This document shows, one piece after another, positions 37,056 to 46,725 of a stretch of DNA of 64,000 nucleotides. A model generated the notes under the pieces. The model saw only the letters and a list, made by a program, of their open reading frames with translations. It was not told the DNA's origin and did no database searches. Location of the stretch: contig JAMPHR010000001.1 of NCBI GenBank assembly GCA_023663345.1, forward strand, positions 62,001-126,000, written 5' to 3'. Source of the stretch: Paenibacillus sp. GTDB taxonomy: Bacteria; Bacteroidota; Bacteroidia; Bacteroidales; Muribaculaceae. How positions within the stretch are numbered: the stretch's first letter is position 1; every line of letters starts with the position of its first letter. A program made the translations under genes and the position numbers.

Positions 37056-38111
37056 ATGAGAACGTATCCCCAGAAGCCAAGGAACAGGTTCAACACAGTG
37101 ATTGAACCGGAAATAGTCGATCGCGTGAAGCAGATGGTGCTATGCGCGCGTAACATTGTAATCACCTGCCATGTGAGCCCCGACGGTGATGCCCTGGGCT
37201 CAAGCACCGCATTGTGTGCCGTGCTCGGCGCTCTCGGAAAGGAAGCTTGGATAGTCACCGCCGACTGCCCGCCCAAAACTCTCATGTTTATGCCGGGAGT
37301 CAGGGACATCGTTACATCAACCCGCAACCCCGAGCGAGCCCAGGAGCTTATAGCCAATGCCGATCTTGTGTTCTGTCTCGATTTCAACGACATGAAAAGG
37401 GTCGACCGTTTGGGTGAGGCCTTTGAAAAAGCCCAGGCTTGGCGCATAGTCATCGACCATCACACCGCCCCTGCCATTGACTGCGAGGTGCTCATATCCC
37501 GCCCAGAAGTATCATCCACCTCAGCATTGCTCTACATATTCCTATGGCAAGCAGGGTGGGCACGTTATCTTAACCGAAGCTCGGCCGCGTGCATATACAC
37601 CGGAATGATGACCGATACAGGCAATTTCGCATATAATTCAAATGATCCCGACCTGTATCTCATAATCCACGATCTATTGCGAAAAGGGATCGACAAGGAC
37701 AACCTGTACAAACTGGTTCACAATAATGCCACTCAATCGGGAATACGACTCAACGGATATGCCCAGTTCCGCACCGAATACATGAGCAACGGGCGTGTAG
37801 CATTGATAATGCTCAATCAGGACAATCTGCGTGATTTCAGCTATACTAAAGGCGACACTGAAGGCCTCGTGAACATCCCGCTCACCATCCCCGATGTACA
37901 ATGGTCAATATACATGCGTGAAGATGCCAACGACCTTGTAAAAGTATCGATGCGATCCAAAGGTGAGTTCCCGGTCAATATGGTATGCGAAAAAGAATTC
38001 GGAGGCGGAGGACACATCAATGCCGCCGGCGGAGAATTTCACGGACCACTGACCGAAGCACTCTCGCTCATGCTTGAAATAATACCTAAATACGAGAACT
38101 TGCTCGTATAG
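37056..38111 (+). CDS. DHH/DHHA1 phosphoesterase, NrnA-like
   Basis: A 351-residue member of the DHH superfamily. Metal-binding motifs are VSPDGDALGSS (motif I), CLDFND (motif II), VIDHHTAP (the DHH motif) and an Asp in MMTDTGNF (motif IV). The C-terminal DHHA1 domain carries the Gly-rich GGGGHINAAGGEF substrate-binding loop. NrnA-type enzymes degrade short oligoribonucleotides or dinucleotides and can dephosphorylate pAp; c-di-nucleotide hydrolases share the fold, so the exact substrate is inferred. It is followed 49 bp later by the DUF4827 lipoprotein and then glmM, an order I recall from other Bacteroidales. Confidence 0.88.
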   Translation: MRTYPQKPRNRFNTVIEPEIVDRVKQMVLCARNIVITCHVSPDGDALGSSTALCAVLGALGKEAWIVTADCPPKTLMFMPGVRDIVTSTRNPERAQELIANADLVFCLDFNDMKRVDRLGEAFEKAQAWRIVIDHHTAPAIDCEVLISRPEVSSTSALLYIFLWQAGWARYLNRSSAACIYTGMMTDTGNFAYNSNDPDLYLIIHDLLRKGIDKDNLYKLVHNNATQSGIRLNGYAQFRTEYMSNGRVALIMLNQDNLRDFSYTKGDTEGLVNIPLTIPDVQWSIYMREDANDLVKVSMRSKGEFPVNMVCEKEFGGGGHINAAGGEFHGPLTEALSLMLEIIPKYENLLV

Positions 38112-38160
38112 CCATCCATTAGATAAATCATCCCACATATACATTCAGAAAATACGATAA

Positions 38161-38742
38161 ATGAAACGCCAAATTTTTTCCATACTCTCTCTCCTCGCCC
38201 TTCTCATGGCTGTAAGCTCATGCAGTGACTCAAAAAGCTATGCCGATCTCCTCAACGAAGAAAACCAGGTGGTGAACAAATTCCTCGCCCAGCACCGCGT
38301 GGAGGAAACATGGCCAGGGATCGACAACTGCGAGGTTGGCAAAGACGCACCTTTCTATTGTGTAGATGACGAAGGCAACGTGTACATGCAGGTGATAAGC
38401 AAAGGCGATGGAACTTTTCCTGAAGAAGGAGAGCATGTCTCTTTTACCTATCTAAGTTATGACCTCAACTATTACGTAGTAGGAAGCGATAGCAACGTTG
38501 GCTCAGGCAATCTTAACAGCCCAGGCACATCGCCTTCCACATATTTTATTTACGATGATTACACTATCGAGCAGTCATCTCAGTACGGCACCGGCATACA
38601 GATTCCTGTCAAGTTGCTTGGTTTCAACTCCAAGGCAAATGTAGTGATCAAATCCCAGGCTGGGCCATCAGCTTACATGAGCTATGTGATTCCATTCCTC
38701 TACGATATATCTTACTACAAACAGATCAGCAATCCTCTCTGA
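38161..38742 (+). CDS. DUF4827 lipoprotein, FKBP-like
   Basis: A 193-residue lipoprotein with lipobox VSSC (Cys21). After a short helical stretch (DLLNEENQVVNKFLAQH) the rest is beta-rich. Segments such as GEHVSFTYLSYDLNYYV and YGTGIQIPVKLLGFNSKANVVIKS resemble an FKBP-type fold. I recall Bacteroidales homologues as DUF4827. It is likely periplasmic or on the outer membrane. Whether it has peptidyl-prolyl isomerase activity is unknown; the usual aromatic active-site pattern is not obvious. It lies 49 bp after the DHH gene and 52 bp before glmM. Confidence 0.8.
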   Translation: MKRQIFSILSLLALLMAVSSCSDSKSYADLLNEENQVVNKFLAQHRVEETWPGIDNCEVGKDAPFYCVDDEGNVYMQVISKGDGTFPEEGEHVSFTYLSYDLNYYVVGSDSNVGSGNLNSPGTSPSTYFIYDDYTIEQSSQYGTGIQIPVKLLGFNSKANVVIKSQAGPSAYMSYVIPFLYDISYYKQISNPL

Positions 38743-38794
38743 TCAGTTAATCATAGCTTGAAACAGTACTAAATATCATAATCAATACTTACCA

Positions 38795-40183
38795 ATGTCA
38801 CTAATCAAGTCTATTTCCGGCATACGCGGCACTATTGGTGGCGCACCCGGCGAAGGCCTCTCCCCCCTTGACATCGTAAAGTTTACCGCGGCCTATGCTA
38901 CACTCATAAGCCGTGAATCGGCCAACAAGTCACGTACAGTGGTTGTTGGACGTGACGCACGTCTCAGCGGACCCATGGTGAGCGATCTCGTTATCGGTAC
39001 TCTCACAGCTATGGGTATGGACGTAGTGAATATCGGCCTCGCATCTACTCCCACCACCGAGATTGCGGTAACTGAGGAGAAAGCATGTGGAGGCATAATA
39101 CTCACTGCAAGCCATAATCCCAAACAGTGGAATGCCCTGAAACTACTTAACAGCGACGGTGAATTCCTTAACGATGCTCAGGGCAAAGAAGTGCTGAGAA
39201 TAGCCGAAGCCGGCGAATATCGTTTTGCCGAGGTCGATGAGTTAGGACATGTGTACAATAACGACACCTACAACCGCAAGCATATCGAAAAGGTACTTGC
39301 CCTCGACCTTGTGGATACCGATGCAATTGCCAAGGCTGATTTTACCGTAGCAGTCGATGCCGTCAATTCCGTTGGAGGCATCGTTATTCCGCAACTGTTG
39401 CGTGCCCTTGGCGTAAAGAACATAATAGAGCTCAATTGCGAAGCCACAGGCAAGTTTGCCCATACACCAGAACCTATCCCACAGAACCTCACTCAGATCT
39501 CCGATCTTATGGCCGGAGGAAAGGCCGATGTGGGATTTGTGGTTGATCCTGACGTTGACCGTCTGGCAATCGTAATGGAGGATGGCCGCATGTTTGTCGA
39601 GGAATACACACTTGTATCCATTGCTGATTATGTGCTCTCGCACACACCCGGATCCACTGTGTCCAATCTCAGCTCATCGCGTGCACTGCGTGACGTTACC
39701 GAAAAGCACGGATGCTCTTATTCAGCAGCGGCTGTAGGCGAGGTAAACGTGACCACCAAGATGAAAGAGACCGGCGCCGTGATAGGCGGAGAAGGCAACG
39801 GTGGCGTGATATATCCCGCATCCCACTATGGACGTGACGCCCTCGTAGGCGTAGCCTTGTTCCTGACTCTGCTTGCCAAGAGCGGTAAGAAAGTAAGTGA
39901 GCTCCGCGCTACATATCCCGCTTATGAGATAGCCAAGAATAAAATAGAGCTTACCCCCGATCTTGATGTCGATGCTATACTCCAAGCCGTGAAAGAGCGT
40001 TATGCCGGTGAGCGTATCACCGATATCGACGGAGTTAAAATTGACTTTGCCGACTCTTGGGTACATCTGCGCAAATCCAACACCGAGCCAATCATCCGCA
40101 TCTACAGCGAAGCTCACACTATGGAAGAAGCCGATGCGCTTGCCGAAAGCATCAAGGCAGTGATCAAGGAGATTGCAGGATAA
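38795..40183 (+). CDS. glmM: Phosphoglucosamine mutase
   Basis: Converts glucosamine-6-phosphate to glucosamine-1-phosphate on the way to UDP-GlcNAc for peptidoglycan and LPS. At 462 residues it is full length. The phospho-Ser loop is TASHNPKQWNALK (about residues 102-114). The metal-binding loop is DPDVDRLAI, the sugar-specificity loop is GEGNGGVIYP, and the phosphate-binding loop near the end is RKSNTEPIIRIYSEA. The GlmM assignment over ManB/Pgm rests on the N-terminal ISGIRGTIGG and overall similarity; some Bacteroidales relatives are annotated only as phosphohexomutase. It ends before a strong terminator. Confidence 0.9.
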   Translation: MSLIKSISGIRGTIGGAPGEGLSPLDIVKFTAAYATLISRESANKSRTVVVGRDARLSGPMVSDLVIGTLTAMGMDVVNIGLASTPTTEIAVTEEKACGGIILTASHNPKQWNALKLLNSDGEFLNDAQGKEVLRIAEAGEYRFAEVDELGHVYNNDTYNRKHIEKVLALDLVDTDAIAKADFTVAVDAVNSVGGIVIPQLLRALGVKNIIELNCEATGKFAHTPEPIPQNLTQISDLMAGGKADVGFVVDPDVDRLAIVMEDGRMFVEEYTLVSIADYVLSHTPGSTVSNLSSSRALRDVTEKHGCSYSAAAVGEVNVTTKMKETGAVIGGEGNGGVIYPASHYGRDALVGVALFLTLLAKSGKKVSELRATYPAYEIAKNKIELTPDLDVDAILQAVKERYAGERITDIDGVKIDFADSWVHLRKSNTEPIIRIYSEAHTMEEADALAESIKAVIKEIAG

Positions 40184-40230
40184 TAACACATCACCTCAGC
40201 CTCACATCATTATAAACACCTATAAATGAA

Positions 40231-40265
40231 ACCACCCATCGGACAGTCCGATGGGTGGCTTTTTT
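40231..40265 (+). terminator. Intrinsic terminator after glmM
   Basis: The arms 40232-40242 and 40248-40258 form a perfect GC-rich 11-bp stem with a 5-nt loop, followed by C and a six-T tract. Confidence 0.85.
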
Positions 40266-40275
40266 ATCGTTGTAA

Positions 40276-40322
40276 TTCCTGCGGTTGCGCGGTTACTGAT
40301 CTATATGTCACAACCGCAGGAA
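40276..40322 (-). terminator. Hairpin after ftsH
   Basis: A perfect 12-bp stem (40276-40287 with 40311-40322) lies 8 bp beyond the ftsH stop on the minus strand. No clear T-tract follows; it may work with the neighbouring glmM hairpin. Confidence 0.5.
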
Positions 40323-40329
40323 ATAATGT

Positions 40330-42471
40330 TTACACGCCTTTAAACGGAGGAGGGGTCACATTATCGCTGTCTCCGCCCTGGCTTTTGGCATCGGCACTGC
40401 CACTTTCAGGGTCCGATTCCTTTACTTCAGTAGTCTCGATCTCTACAGCCTCGACATCCTCAGGTTCGGAATTGATAACAGCATCACCGGTCTTATCTGT
40501 TGCATCAGCACCGTTGCCATTCTCAGCTTCACGAGCGGCATCACGCTCAGCCTGCAGGCGCATGATCTCCTCGGTGCGCGAACGCCACTGGCGGGGTCCG
40601 AATATCTCCTTAAGATCTTCGGCGTACATAACCTCCTTGGTCAGAAGTGTCTCGGCAAGTTTACCGTGTCCCTCCTTATGCTCGCGTATGATGCTCTTGG
40701 CACGCTCATACTGTTCATTTATGATGCGTGACACCTCATCATCTATCTGCCTTGCACGCTCTCCGCCATAAGGCTTTGAGAAGCCGTAAGCCTGACCGGT
40801 AGAATCATAGTAGCATACATTGGGGAGTTTTTCGCTCATTCCATAGTAAACCACAATGGCGTAAGCCATCTTAGTCACTTTCTCAAGGTCGTTGAGAGCT
40901 CCTGTGGATACCTGTCCGAAAGTAAGCTCCTCGGCGGCACGTCCACCGAGAGTCATACACATCTGGTCGAGCAGGGCCTGCAACGGAGTGATCTGACGCT
41001 CCTCGGGCATATACCATGCTGCACCAAGGGCCATTCCACGGGGGACGATCGAGACTTTTACCATCTCGTTGGAATACTCCAGGAACCACGATACTGTAGC
41101 GTGGCCGGCCTCATGGATTGCTATCGCTTTCTTTTCCTCGGGAGATATTATCTTGGAGCTATGCTCAAGACCACATATTATGCGGTCTATAGCTGCCATG
41201 AAGCTATCCCTATCGACTGTTTTCTTATTATTTCGGGCGGCTATCAGAGCTGCCTCGTTGCAGACATTGGCAATGTCGGCACCCGAGAATCCGGCAGTCT
41301 GACGAGCCATCACCTCGACATCCACCGTATCATCCTTCTTGATGTTGCGGAGGTGCACGTTGAATATCTCTATGCGGTCCTTGAGTTCGGGCAAATCTAC
41401 CGTGATCTGACGGTCAAAACGGCCGGCACGCAAGAGGGCTTTATCAAGAATATCGGCACGGTTGGTTGCGGCAAGGATTATGACACCACTGTTGGTTCCG
41501 AAACCATCCATCTCGGTGAGAAGCTGATTAAGAGTATTCTCACGCTCATCGTTGGCACCCATATTAGGATTCTTGCCTCGGGCACGGCCAACGGCATCAA
41601 TCTCGTCGATGAACACTATACATGGAGCCTTTTCCTTGGCCTGGCGGAACAGGTCGCGCACACGTGACGCACCCACACCCACAAACATCTCCACGAAGTC
41701 GGAACCCGACATGGAGAAGAACGGGACATTAGCCTCACCGGCCACAGCTTTAGCAAGGAGGGTCTTACCGGTTCCGGGAGGGCCTACGAGAAGAGCGCCC
41801 TTGGGTATTTTACCTCCAAGATCGGTGTACCGCTGGGGATTGCGAAGGAACTCGACGATCTCACGTATCTCGGTCTTGGGCTCGGTCAATCCTGCTACAT
41901 CCTTGAATGTGACATTAGTGGCCTCACCTTTCTCAAAAACCTTGGCCTTGGACTTGCCTACGTTGAACACTCCGCCTGGGCCGCCACCACTGGCACCCCC
42001 CGACATCCTGCGCATCATGAAGAACCAGAATGCGACAAGAAGGATTATCGGACCAAAGGTCCACAGAATTGAAGAATAATCGGAAGTCTTCTCATAATTG
42101 ACCTCTCCGCTGAATTTTCCATCAGCCATCCATGCATCGATCTGATCCTTCATCTTGTCAGCAGAAGGAATATCCGTGACAATGCGGGCATCAATACCCT
42201 TGTCGGGCTTGTACTGATTCTCGTTGAAGATCGAACGGGCAAGCGAATCCGAGACCACAGCCTCGGCCTTGTTGGTATTGGTGAAAACGGTGATTTTCTT
42301 CACTCCGCCTGTCGCTACATATTGCTCGAATTTTGAATAGCTGACATCCTTGGTCAACGAATTATCATCGAGATATAACATTCCCAGCAGGAACACTATA
42401 ATTATGGCATAGGCCCAGTACATACTGAAGCGTATACCGGTTTTCTTAGGCTTGTTATCGGGGGCGTTCAT
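40330..42471 (-). CDS. ftsH: ATP-dependent zinc metalloprotease FtsH
   Basis: Inner-membrane AAA+ protease that degrades unstable membrane and cytosolic proteins. The 713-aa protein has two membrane helices (about 18-34 and 134-152) flanking a periplasmic region. The AAA domain has Walker A GPPGTGKT (230-237), Walker B IVFIDEID (about 285-292), the pore motif MFVG and the SRH region RPGRFDR-like (here RAGRFDRQ). The zinc protease site is HEAGH (453-457), with a downstream Asp ligand. The C-terminal tail is acidic and Gly/Asp-rich. It follows rsfS by 55 bp, the common Bacteroidetes pairing, and converges on glmM. Confidence 0.97.
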   Translation of the reverse strand: MNAPDNKPKKTGIRFSMYWAYAIIIVFLLGMLYLDDNSLTKDVSYSKFEQYVATGGVKKITVFTNTNKAEAVVSDSLARSIFNENQYKPDKGIDARIVTDIPSADKMKDQIDAWMADGKFSGEVNYEKTSDYSSILWTFGPIILLVAFWFFMMRRMSGGASGGGPGGVFNVGKSKAKVFEKGEATNVTFKDVAGLTEPKTEIREIVEFLRNPQRYTDLGGKIPKGALLVGPPGTGKTLLAKAVAGEANVPFFSMSGSDFVEMFVGVGASRVRDLFRQAKEKAPCIVFIDEIDAVGRARGKNPNMGANDERENTLNQLLTEMDGFGTNSGVIILAATNRADILDKALLRAGRFDRQITVDLPELKDRIEIFNVHLRNIKKDDTVDVEVMARQTAGFSGADIANVCNEAALIAARNNKKTVDRDSFMAAIDRIICGLEHSSKIISPEEKKAIAIHEAGHATVSWFLEYSNEMVKVSIVPRGMALGAAWYMPEERQITPLQALLDQMCMTLGGRAAEELTFGQVSTGALNDLEKVTKMAYAIVVYYGMSEKLPNVCYYDSTGQAYGFSKPYGGERARQIDDEVSRIINEQYERAKSIIREHKEGHGKLAETLLTKEVMYAEDLKEIFGPRQWRSRTEEIMRLQAERDAAREAENGNGADATDKTGDAVINSEPEDVEAVEIETTEVKESDPESGSADAKSQGGDSDNVTPPPFKGV

Positions 42472-42526
42472 TAGCAGTCAGATTAAATATGGGGTGTAGG
42501 ACAGGAAACGTCAGCAGACATCTCAA

Positions 42527-42889
42527 TCAGTCCAGATCGGGGATTTCAGTTATCACAGCATCACTCCATAACCCTTCGAGGTCATACAGCCGACGGGTCT
42601 CGGGCAGGAACACATGTACCAAAGTATCGTCATAGTCAATCACGATCCATTGGGAATTTCCATAGCCGTCATAATTGTAGGGCTTTACACGTGCGTTATC
42701 AAGCAGATAATCACGCACACTGTCAGCCACAGCCGCAACATGCTGGGAGGATGTGCCCTCGCATATTACAAAGCGTGAAGCTGCGGCGCTTTCGATCTCG
42801 CTGAGATCAACCACAGTGATATTCTTGCCTTTTCGGTCCTGGATTCCCTCTATGATCATCGGGAGAAGGTCGTTGCTGTTTTCAGTCAT
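42527..42889 (-). CDS. rsfS: Ribosome silencing factor
   Basis: A 120-residue RsfS/Iojap (DUF143) protein that binds uL14 of the large subunit and blocks subunit joining when nutrients are scarce. Conserved blocks are IQDRKGKNITVVDLSEIESAAASRFVICEGTS-like, SQHVAAVADSVRDYL, and WIVIDYDDTLVHVFLPETRRLYDLEGLW, the last being nearly invariant in the family. The length is normal. It lies 55 bp upstream of ftsH with a -7 motif about 70 bp ahead, so rsfS-ftsH is probably one transcript. Confidence 0.95.
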   Translation of the reverse strand: MTENSNDLLPMIIEGIQDRKGKNITVVDLSEIESAAASRFVICEGTSSQHVAAVADSVRDYLLDNARVKPYNYDGYGNSQWIVIDYDDTLVHVFLPETRRLYDLEGLWSDAVITEIPDLD

Positions 42890-42957
42890 GAATGAAGTCG
42901 TTGAAACTTGCTTAGTGTGATTATTATAATGATGATGAATGAGGAGGTATCAAGTCA

Positions 42958-42965
42958 CAAAGATA
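42958..42965 (-). promoter_or_regulatory. -7 element (TATCTTTG) for rsfS-ftsH
   Basis: On the minus strand TATCTTTG matches TAnnTTTG. No good -33 box at the standard distance. The predicted start near 42951 gives a leader of about 60 nt. Confidence 0.5.
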
Positions 42966-43036
42966 ATCAATTTCCAGCAATAACATTGCCGGCGTGACCG
43001 ATTTTTCTCGTTCAATATGGTAACAAAATTGTCCGT

Positions 43037-43654
43037 TCAATAGTTTTCCTGACATTCCACCGATGTTCCGGATATGGCATCAAGCCTGCCGGCCATAGAA
43101 GGCAGAATATCCAGTGGCAATAAGAGCGTGAGAGTGCATGTATTGTCAAACGCCTGAGAAATTATGCTCACAGCATCGGACGAAGGCGCACCTTTGACGA
43201 GCTTCATCACATCGTTCATCGCCAGATACGGAAACGTGACTGACATAGTGGTCATCTCGCGCCCCTCGACAGTGCCGGCATCCTCAAGTGCCAACCGGGC
43301 GGCCTCGCGATAGGCTACGATAAGTCCCGAAGTCCCCAATTTGATGCCTCCGAAATAGCGCACCACAATCACCACCACATTAGTCAATCCGAGCGAGTTG
43401 ATCTGTCCCAGGATAGGTTTGCCGGCGGTTCCCGATGGCTCACCATTGTCGCTCGACAGATAGGTGAGCCGGTTGGCTCCTATCATGTAGGCCCAGCACA
43501 CATGGCGTGCGTCATGATACTTGTTGGCATATAGGGCAATGCACTCCTTGGCCTCATCAACCGATGTCGCCGGGAGTGCAAATGCCAGGAAGCGGCTCAT
43601 CTTTTCACGATAAACCCCTTCGCCTTCTCGTCCTATAGTGAAAAACTTGGCCAA
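43037..43654 (-). CDS. YigZ/IMPACT (UPF0029) family protein
   Basis: A 205-residue YigZ-type protein. The N-terminal UPF0029 domain shows the family blocks DARHVCWAY, NGEPSGTAGKPIL and VVIVVRYFGGIKLGTSGLIVAY. A smaller ferredoxin-like DUF1949 domain fills the last 70 residues. Eukaryotic relatives (IMPACT) modulate Gcn2; the bacterial role is unsettled, possibly in translation or nucleic-acid binding. Its start is 6 bp after the queA stop, so it is probably translated from the queA message. Confidence 0.92.
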   Translation of the reverse strand: MAKFFTIGREGEGVYREKMSRFLAFALPATSVDEAKECIALYANKYHDARHVCWAYMIGANRLTYLSSDNGEPSGTAGKPILGQINSLGLTNVVVIVVRYFGGIKLGTSGLIVAYREAARLALEDAGTVEGREMTTMSVTFPYLAMNDVMKLVKGAPSSDAVSIISQAFDNTCTLTLLLPLDILPSMAGRLDAISGTSVECQENY

Positions 43655-43660
43655 GAATTA

Positions 43661-44710
43661 TCAGATAATGAGCATGGAATCACCATAGACTCCAAACTTG
43701 TAACCCTCCTTCACAGCCTTTTTGTAGGCTTCCATAACCAGATCATAGCCACCAAACGCAGCCACCATCATGAGCATGGTAGAGTAAGGGAGATGGAAAT
43801 TGGAAACCAACGCATCGGTCACTGTAAAGTCGTAAGGAGGGAATATGAACTTATTGGTCCAGCCGGAATATGTCTTCATGTGGCCGCCCATACTTACAGC
43901 GCTTGCTATACCACGGAGCACCTGTGTACCCACGGCACACACCTTATGTCCGGCATCCTTTGTGGCATTCACCTTATCGACAAGTTCCTGGGATGCCTCC
44001 ATTTCCTCCGAGTCCATACGGTGCTTGGTGAGATCCTCCACATCGATCTCGCGATAGTTGCCGAGTCCGCTGTGGATGGTGATGAAAGCCTCGTTCACAC
44101 CCTTGATCTCAAGACGCTTCATCAGTTCGCGCGAAAAATGCAATCCTGCACCCGATGCCACCACAGCTCCCTCTTTGCTCGCATATATGGTCTGATAACG
44201 CTCGGTATCTTCCGAAGAGGACTCACGGTTGATGTAGAACGGAAGTGGAGTTGCTCCAAGCTTGTAGAGCTCCTCCTTGAACTCCTCGTGCGATCCGTCA
44301 AAGAGGAAGCGCAGAGTGCGTCCGCGAGAGGTAGTGTTGTCGATAACCTCGGCCACCATAGACTCATCGTCACCGAAATAGAGCTTATTGCCGATTCGTA
44401 TCTTGCGGGCAGGCTCCACGAGCACGTCCCATAATTTATTCTCGGCACTCAGCTCGCGGAGCAGAAATACCTCGATACGGGCACCGGTTTTCTCCTTGTT
44501 TCCATACAGGAGCGCAGGGAAAACCATTGAATCGTTGTAGACGAAAAGGTCTCCGTCGTCAAAATAGTTGATAATCTCCTTGAATTCGTGATTTTCGATA
44601 GTCCCCTCCTTACGATTGACCACCATAAGGCGGGCATCATCTCGTTCCCCGGTAGGCTGCTGAGCAATAAGCTCTTCAGGCAGTCTGAATTTAAATTGCG
44701 AAAGTTTCAT
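43661..44710 (-). CDS. queA: S-adenosylmethionine:tRNA ribosyltransferase-isomerase
   Basis: Transfers the ribosyl moiety of SAM to preQ1 in tRNA to form epoxyqueuosine, a late step in queuosine synthesis. The 349-aa protein has the family start [22 protein letters not shown] and the blocks [50 protein letters not shown] and [20 protein letters not shown]. It lies 44 bp downstream of truB and 6 bp upstream of yigZ in the long minus-strand run. No preQ1 riboswitch fits in the short upstream gap. Confidence 0.96.
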   Translation of the reverse strand: MKLSQFKFRLPEELIAQQPTGERDDARLMVVNRKEGTIENHEFKEIINYFDDGDLFVYNDSMVFPALLYGNKEKTGARIEVFLLRELSAENKLWDVLVEPARKIRIGNKLYFGDDESMVAEVIDNTTSRGRTLRFLFDGSHEEFKEELYKLGATPLPFYINRESSSEDTERYQTIYASKEGAVVASGAGLHFSRELMKRLEIKGVNEAFITIHSGLGNYREIDVEDLTKHRMDSEEMEASQELVDKVNATKDAGHKVCAVGTQVLRGIASAVSMGGHMKTYSGWTNKFIFPPYDFTVTDALVSNFHLPYSTMLMMVAAFGGYDLVMEAYKKAVKEGYKFGVYGDSMLII

Positions 44711-44754
44711 CCTTACTCAGTATGAATTACTTATTAAAATTTCGTTTACAATGA

Positions 44755-45474
44755 TTATAATTCTGCTTCATCGGGAATGGTGATCTCAGTGGTGCGTATC
44801 AGTTCCACAATCTGATTCACCGAGAGGCAATCGCCAATAGACACATCCCCTACACGAGTGCGGCGCAACCCTATAAGATGGCCACCACTCCCGAGTGCCT
44901 CCCCTATATCACGGGCAAGCGCACGTATATAAGTGCCTTTGCTGCATACGATCCTTAGCCGTAGGGTCATACCATCGGGATTGAAATCCTCCACCTCTAT
45001 CTCGTCGATGACAAGCACCTTGGGCTTCAGGTCAACATCCTTGCCTTTTCGGGCCATATCATAAGCCCTTTTCCCATCCACCTTACATGCCGAGAATGCC
45101 GGTGGCACCTGTTCAATACGACCTATAAATCGTGGCAAAACCTCATCAATGAGTCCTCGGGTGATATGGGCTGTCGGATATGTGGCATCAATCTCAGTCT
45201 CAAGATCGTATGACGGAGTAGTGGATCCCAGTTGAATGGTGGCTACATACTCCTTCACTCCGGCCTGCAATGACTCTATGAGCTTGGTGGAACGTCCTGT
45301 CACAACTATCATAACGCCCGACGCAAGTGGGTCAAGAGTACCTGCATGACCCACCTTCAATTTCTTGCGGTGAAGCCGGTGCAACAGCACTCCCCTGACC
45401 CGCTTGACTACATCAAACGAGGTCCATTCCAGAGGCTTATCAATATACAGCGTCTCGCCTGTAATAAAATCCAT
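44755..45474 (-). CDS. truB: tRNA pseudouridine-55 synthase
   Basis: Makes pseudouridine 55 in the T-loop of tRNAs. The 239-aa protein shows the TruB motif KVGHAGTLDPLASGVMIV with the catalytic Asp in GTLDP (residues about 42-46). It also has YVATIQLGSTTPSYDLETE, QVPPAFSACKVDGKRAYDMARKG and CSKGTYIRALARDIGEALGSGG. It lacks a C-terminal PUA domain, as is usual in Bacteroidetes. It lies 33 bp after uppP and 44 bp before queA. Confidence 0.96.
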   Translation of the reverse strand: MDFITGETLYIDKPLEWTSFDVVKRVRGVLLHRLHRKKLKVGHAGTLDPLASGVMIVVTGRSTKLIESLQAGVKEYVATIQLGSTTPSYDLETEIDATYPTAHITRGLIDEVLPRFIGRIEQVPPAFSACKVDGKRAYDMARKGKDVDLKPKVLVIDEIEVEDFNPDGMTLRLRIVCSKGTYIRALARDIGEALGSGGHLIGLRRTRVGDVSIGDCLSVNQIVELIRTTEITIPDEAEL

Positions 45475-45507
45475 TACGCTTTATGAAATTTAACTTGAAC
45501 AATTGCA

Positions 45508-46326
45508 TCACCACACCAGACAAAGGATACCGGCGGCGACACAATACAAGGCAAACCACACAAGTTTTCCTTTCTTGACAAGATCGATCATCCATTTACA
45601 TGCAATGCAACCTACAACAAAGGATGCTATAAAGCCGACCAGAAGAGGCATGGCACCTACACTCTCGCTCATGCCTTCACCACCCATTATATCCTTGACT
45701 CCCAGCAAAGCCTCGCCAAGAATAGGAATTATCACCATAAAAAACGAGAACTGAGCAATCTTGTCGCGCTTGTCACCAAGGAGCAGACCGGTGGCAATGG
45801 TTGTGCCCGAACGGCTCAATCCGGGGAGTACTGCCACAGCCTGAGCGCAACCTATGATCAAGGCATCGAGCCATGTGATGTCATGACCTGTAACATGGGC
45901 CTTGGACTCGCGCGTCGGGTTGCGGAAATAGTACGCGAAACTGAGAAGACACGCTGTTACAAGCAGACATATACCTACAATCTTGAGGCCTCCACCAAAG
46001 AAGCTCTCCACGAAATCCTTAAAGCACAGTCCAACTATTGCTACAGGGATACATGACAACAGGATCTTGCAGACATAAAAAAATTTGTCGTCACGTGCAA
46101 AAGTGAAAAAGGATTTACACAGGGGCACAAACTCGCGCCACAACACCACTATAGTACTGAGCACAGTGGCTACGTGGAGTGCGACATCAAACTCCAGAGC
46201 ATCCTCTCCGGAAAGTTCCAGACCGAGAATCTCGCGGAATATCTCAAGATGGCCACTGCTGCTTATAGGCAAATATTCAGCAAGGCCTTGTACTATACCA
46301 AGAATCAGAGCATCAATACAATCCAT
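45508..46326 (-). CDS. uppP: Undecaprenyl-diphosphate phosphatase (UppP/BacA)
   Basis: Integral membrane phosphatase that recycles undecaprenyl diphosphate to the monophosphate carrier for peptidoglycan and other polymers, and can give bacitracin tolerance. The 272-aa protein is polytopic. Its catalytic signatures are GIVQGLAEYLPISSSGHL near the N-terminus (the Glu-rich motif) and LPGLSRSGTTIATGLLLG near residue 165 (PGxSRSG). It is encoded 6 bp after the DUF3098 gene and 33 bp before truB, so it is almost certainly part of the ftsX-DUF3098-uppP-truB-queA-yigZ run. Confidence 0.96.
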   Translation of the reverse strand: MDCIDALILGIVQGLAEYLPISSSGHLEIFREILGLELSGEDALEFDVALHVATVLSTIVVLWREFVPLCKSFFTFARDDKFFYVCKILLSCIPVAIVGLCFKDFVESFFGGGLKIVGICLLVTACLLSFAYYFRNPTRESKAHVTGHDITWLDALIIGCAQAVAVLPGLSRSGTTIATGLLLGDKRDKIAQFSFFMVIIPILGEALLGVKDIMGGEGMSESVGAMPLLVGFIASFVVGCIACKWMIDLVKKGKLVWFALYCVAAGILCLVW

Positions 46327-46332
46327 GGCTCA

Positions 46333-46620
46333 TCACTTCTTTTTACGAGGTGAATACATAATTCCCACACCCATGAATATGAATCCGAGAAATGCGATAG
46401 TCGGTCCCACCACTATTCTGCGGGTTGAGAATATATCGGGGTTGAATGCACCCCAGTCACTTGACCCTCCTGCCATAAGCAGAAATCCGAGCACAATCAT
46501 CACGCCGGCCACTGCCATGAGGATGAAATTAGGTCGAAGCAGAGGCATTTCGCTCTCCGACTCTTTTTCAAGGGCATCCTGAGAGGCTGAGGTCGCCTTG
46601 TGTTGCGTTTTATAAGCCAT
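46333..46620 (-). CDS. DUF3098 small membrane protein
   Basis: A 95-residue protein with a hydrophilic N-terminus (about 1-30) and two membrane helices (about 33-52 and 68-88) joined by a short Asn/Asp-containing loop. It ends in a basic tail (RKKK). This matches the Bacteroidetes family I recall as DUF3098, often next to ftsX and uppP. Its function is unknown; position suggests a link with divisome or undecaprenyl-carrier recycling, but that is inference from synteny only. It is 6 bp upstream of uppP and about 105 bp downstream of ftsX. Confidence 0.85.
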   Translation of the reverse strand: MAYKTQHKATSASQDALEKESESEMPLLRPNFILMAVAGVMIVLGFLLMAGGSSDWGAFNPDIFSTRRIVVGPTIAFLGFIFMGVGIMYSPRKKK

Positions 46621-46725
46621 AATTATTAGAATTTATGTAACAACCTTGCTCGCCTACGCCAACAAAGTATCAATTCGTATCAACAATTGAAAATGAATAT
46701 ATTATATACCGATTGGCCCATCATA

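Noticed and set aside
43793-44434. 213-codon + strand frame opposite queA
   Set aside because: queA is complete and conserved on the minus strand; the plus frame has no domain features.
44711-44754. Possible preQ1 riboswitch before queA
   Set aside because: The gap to truB is only 44 bp and shows no pseudoknot-like elements; queA is probably expressed from the upstream genes.
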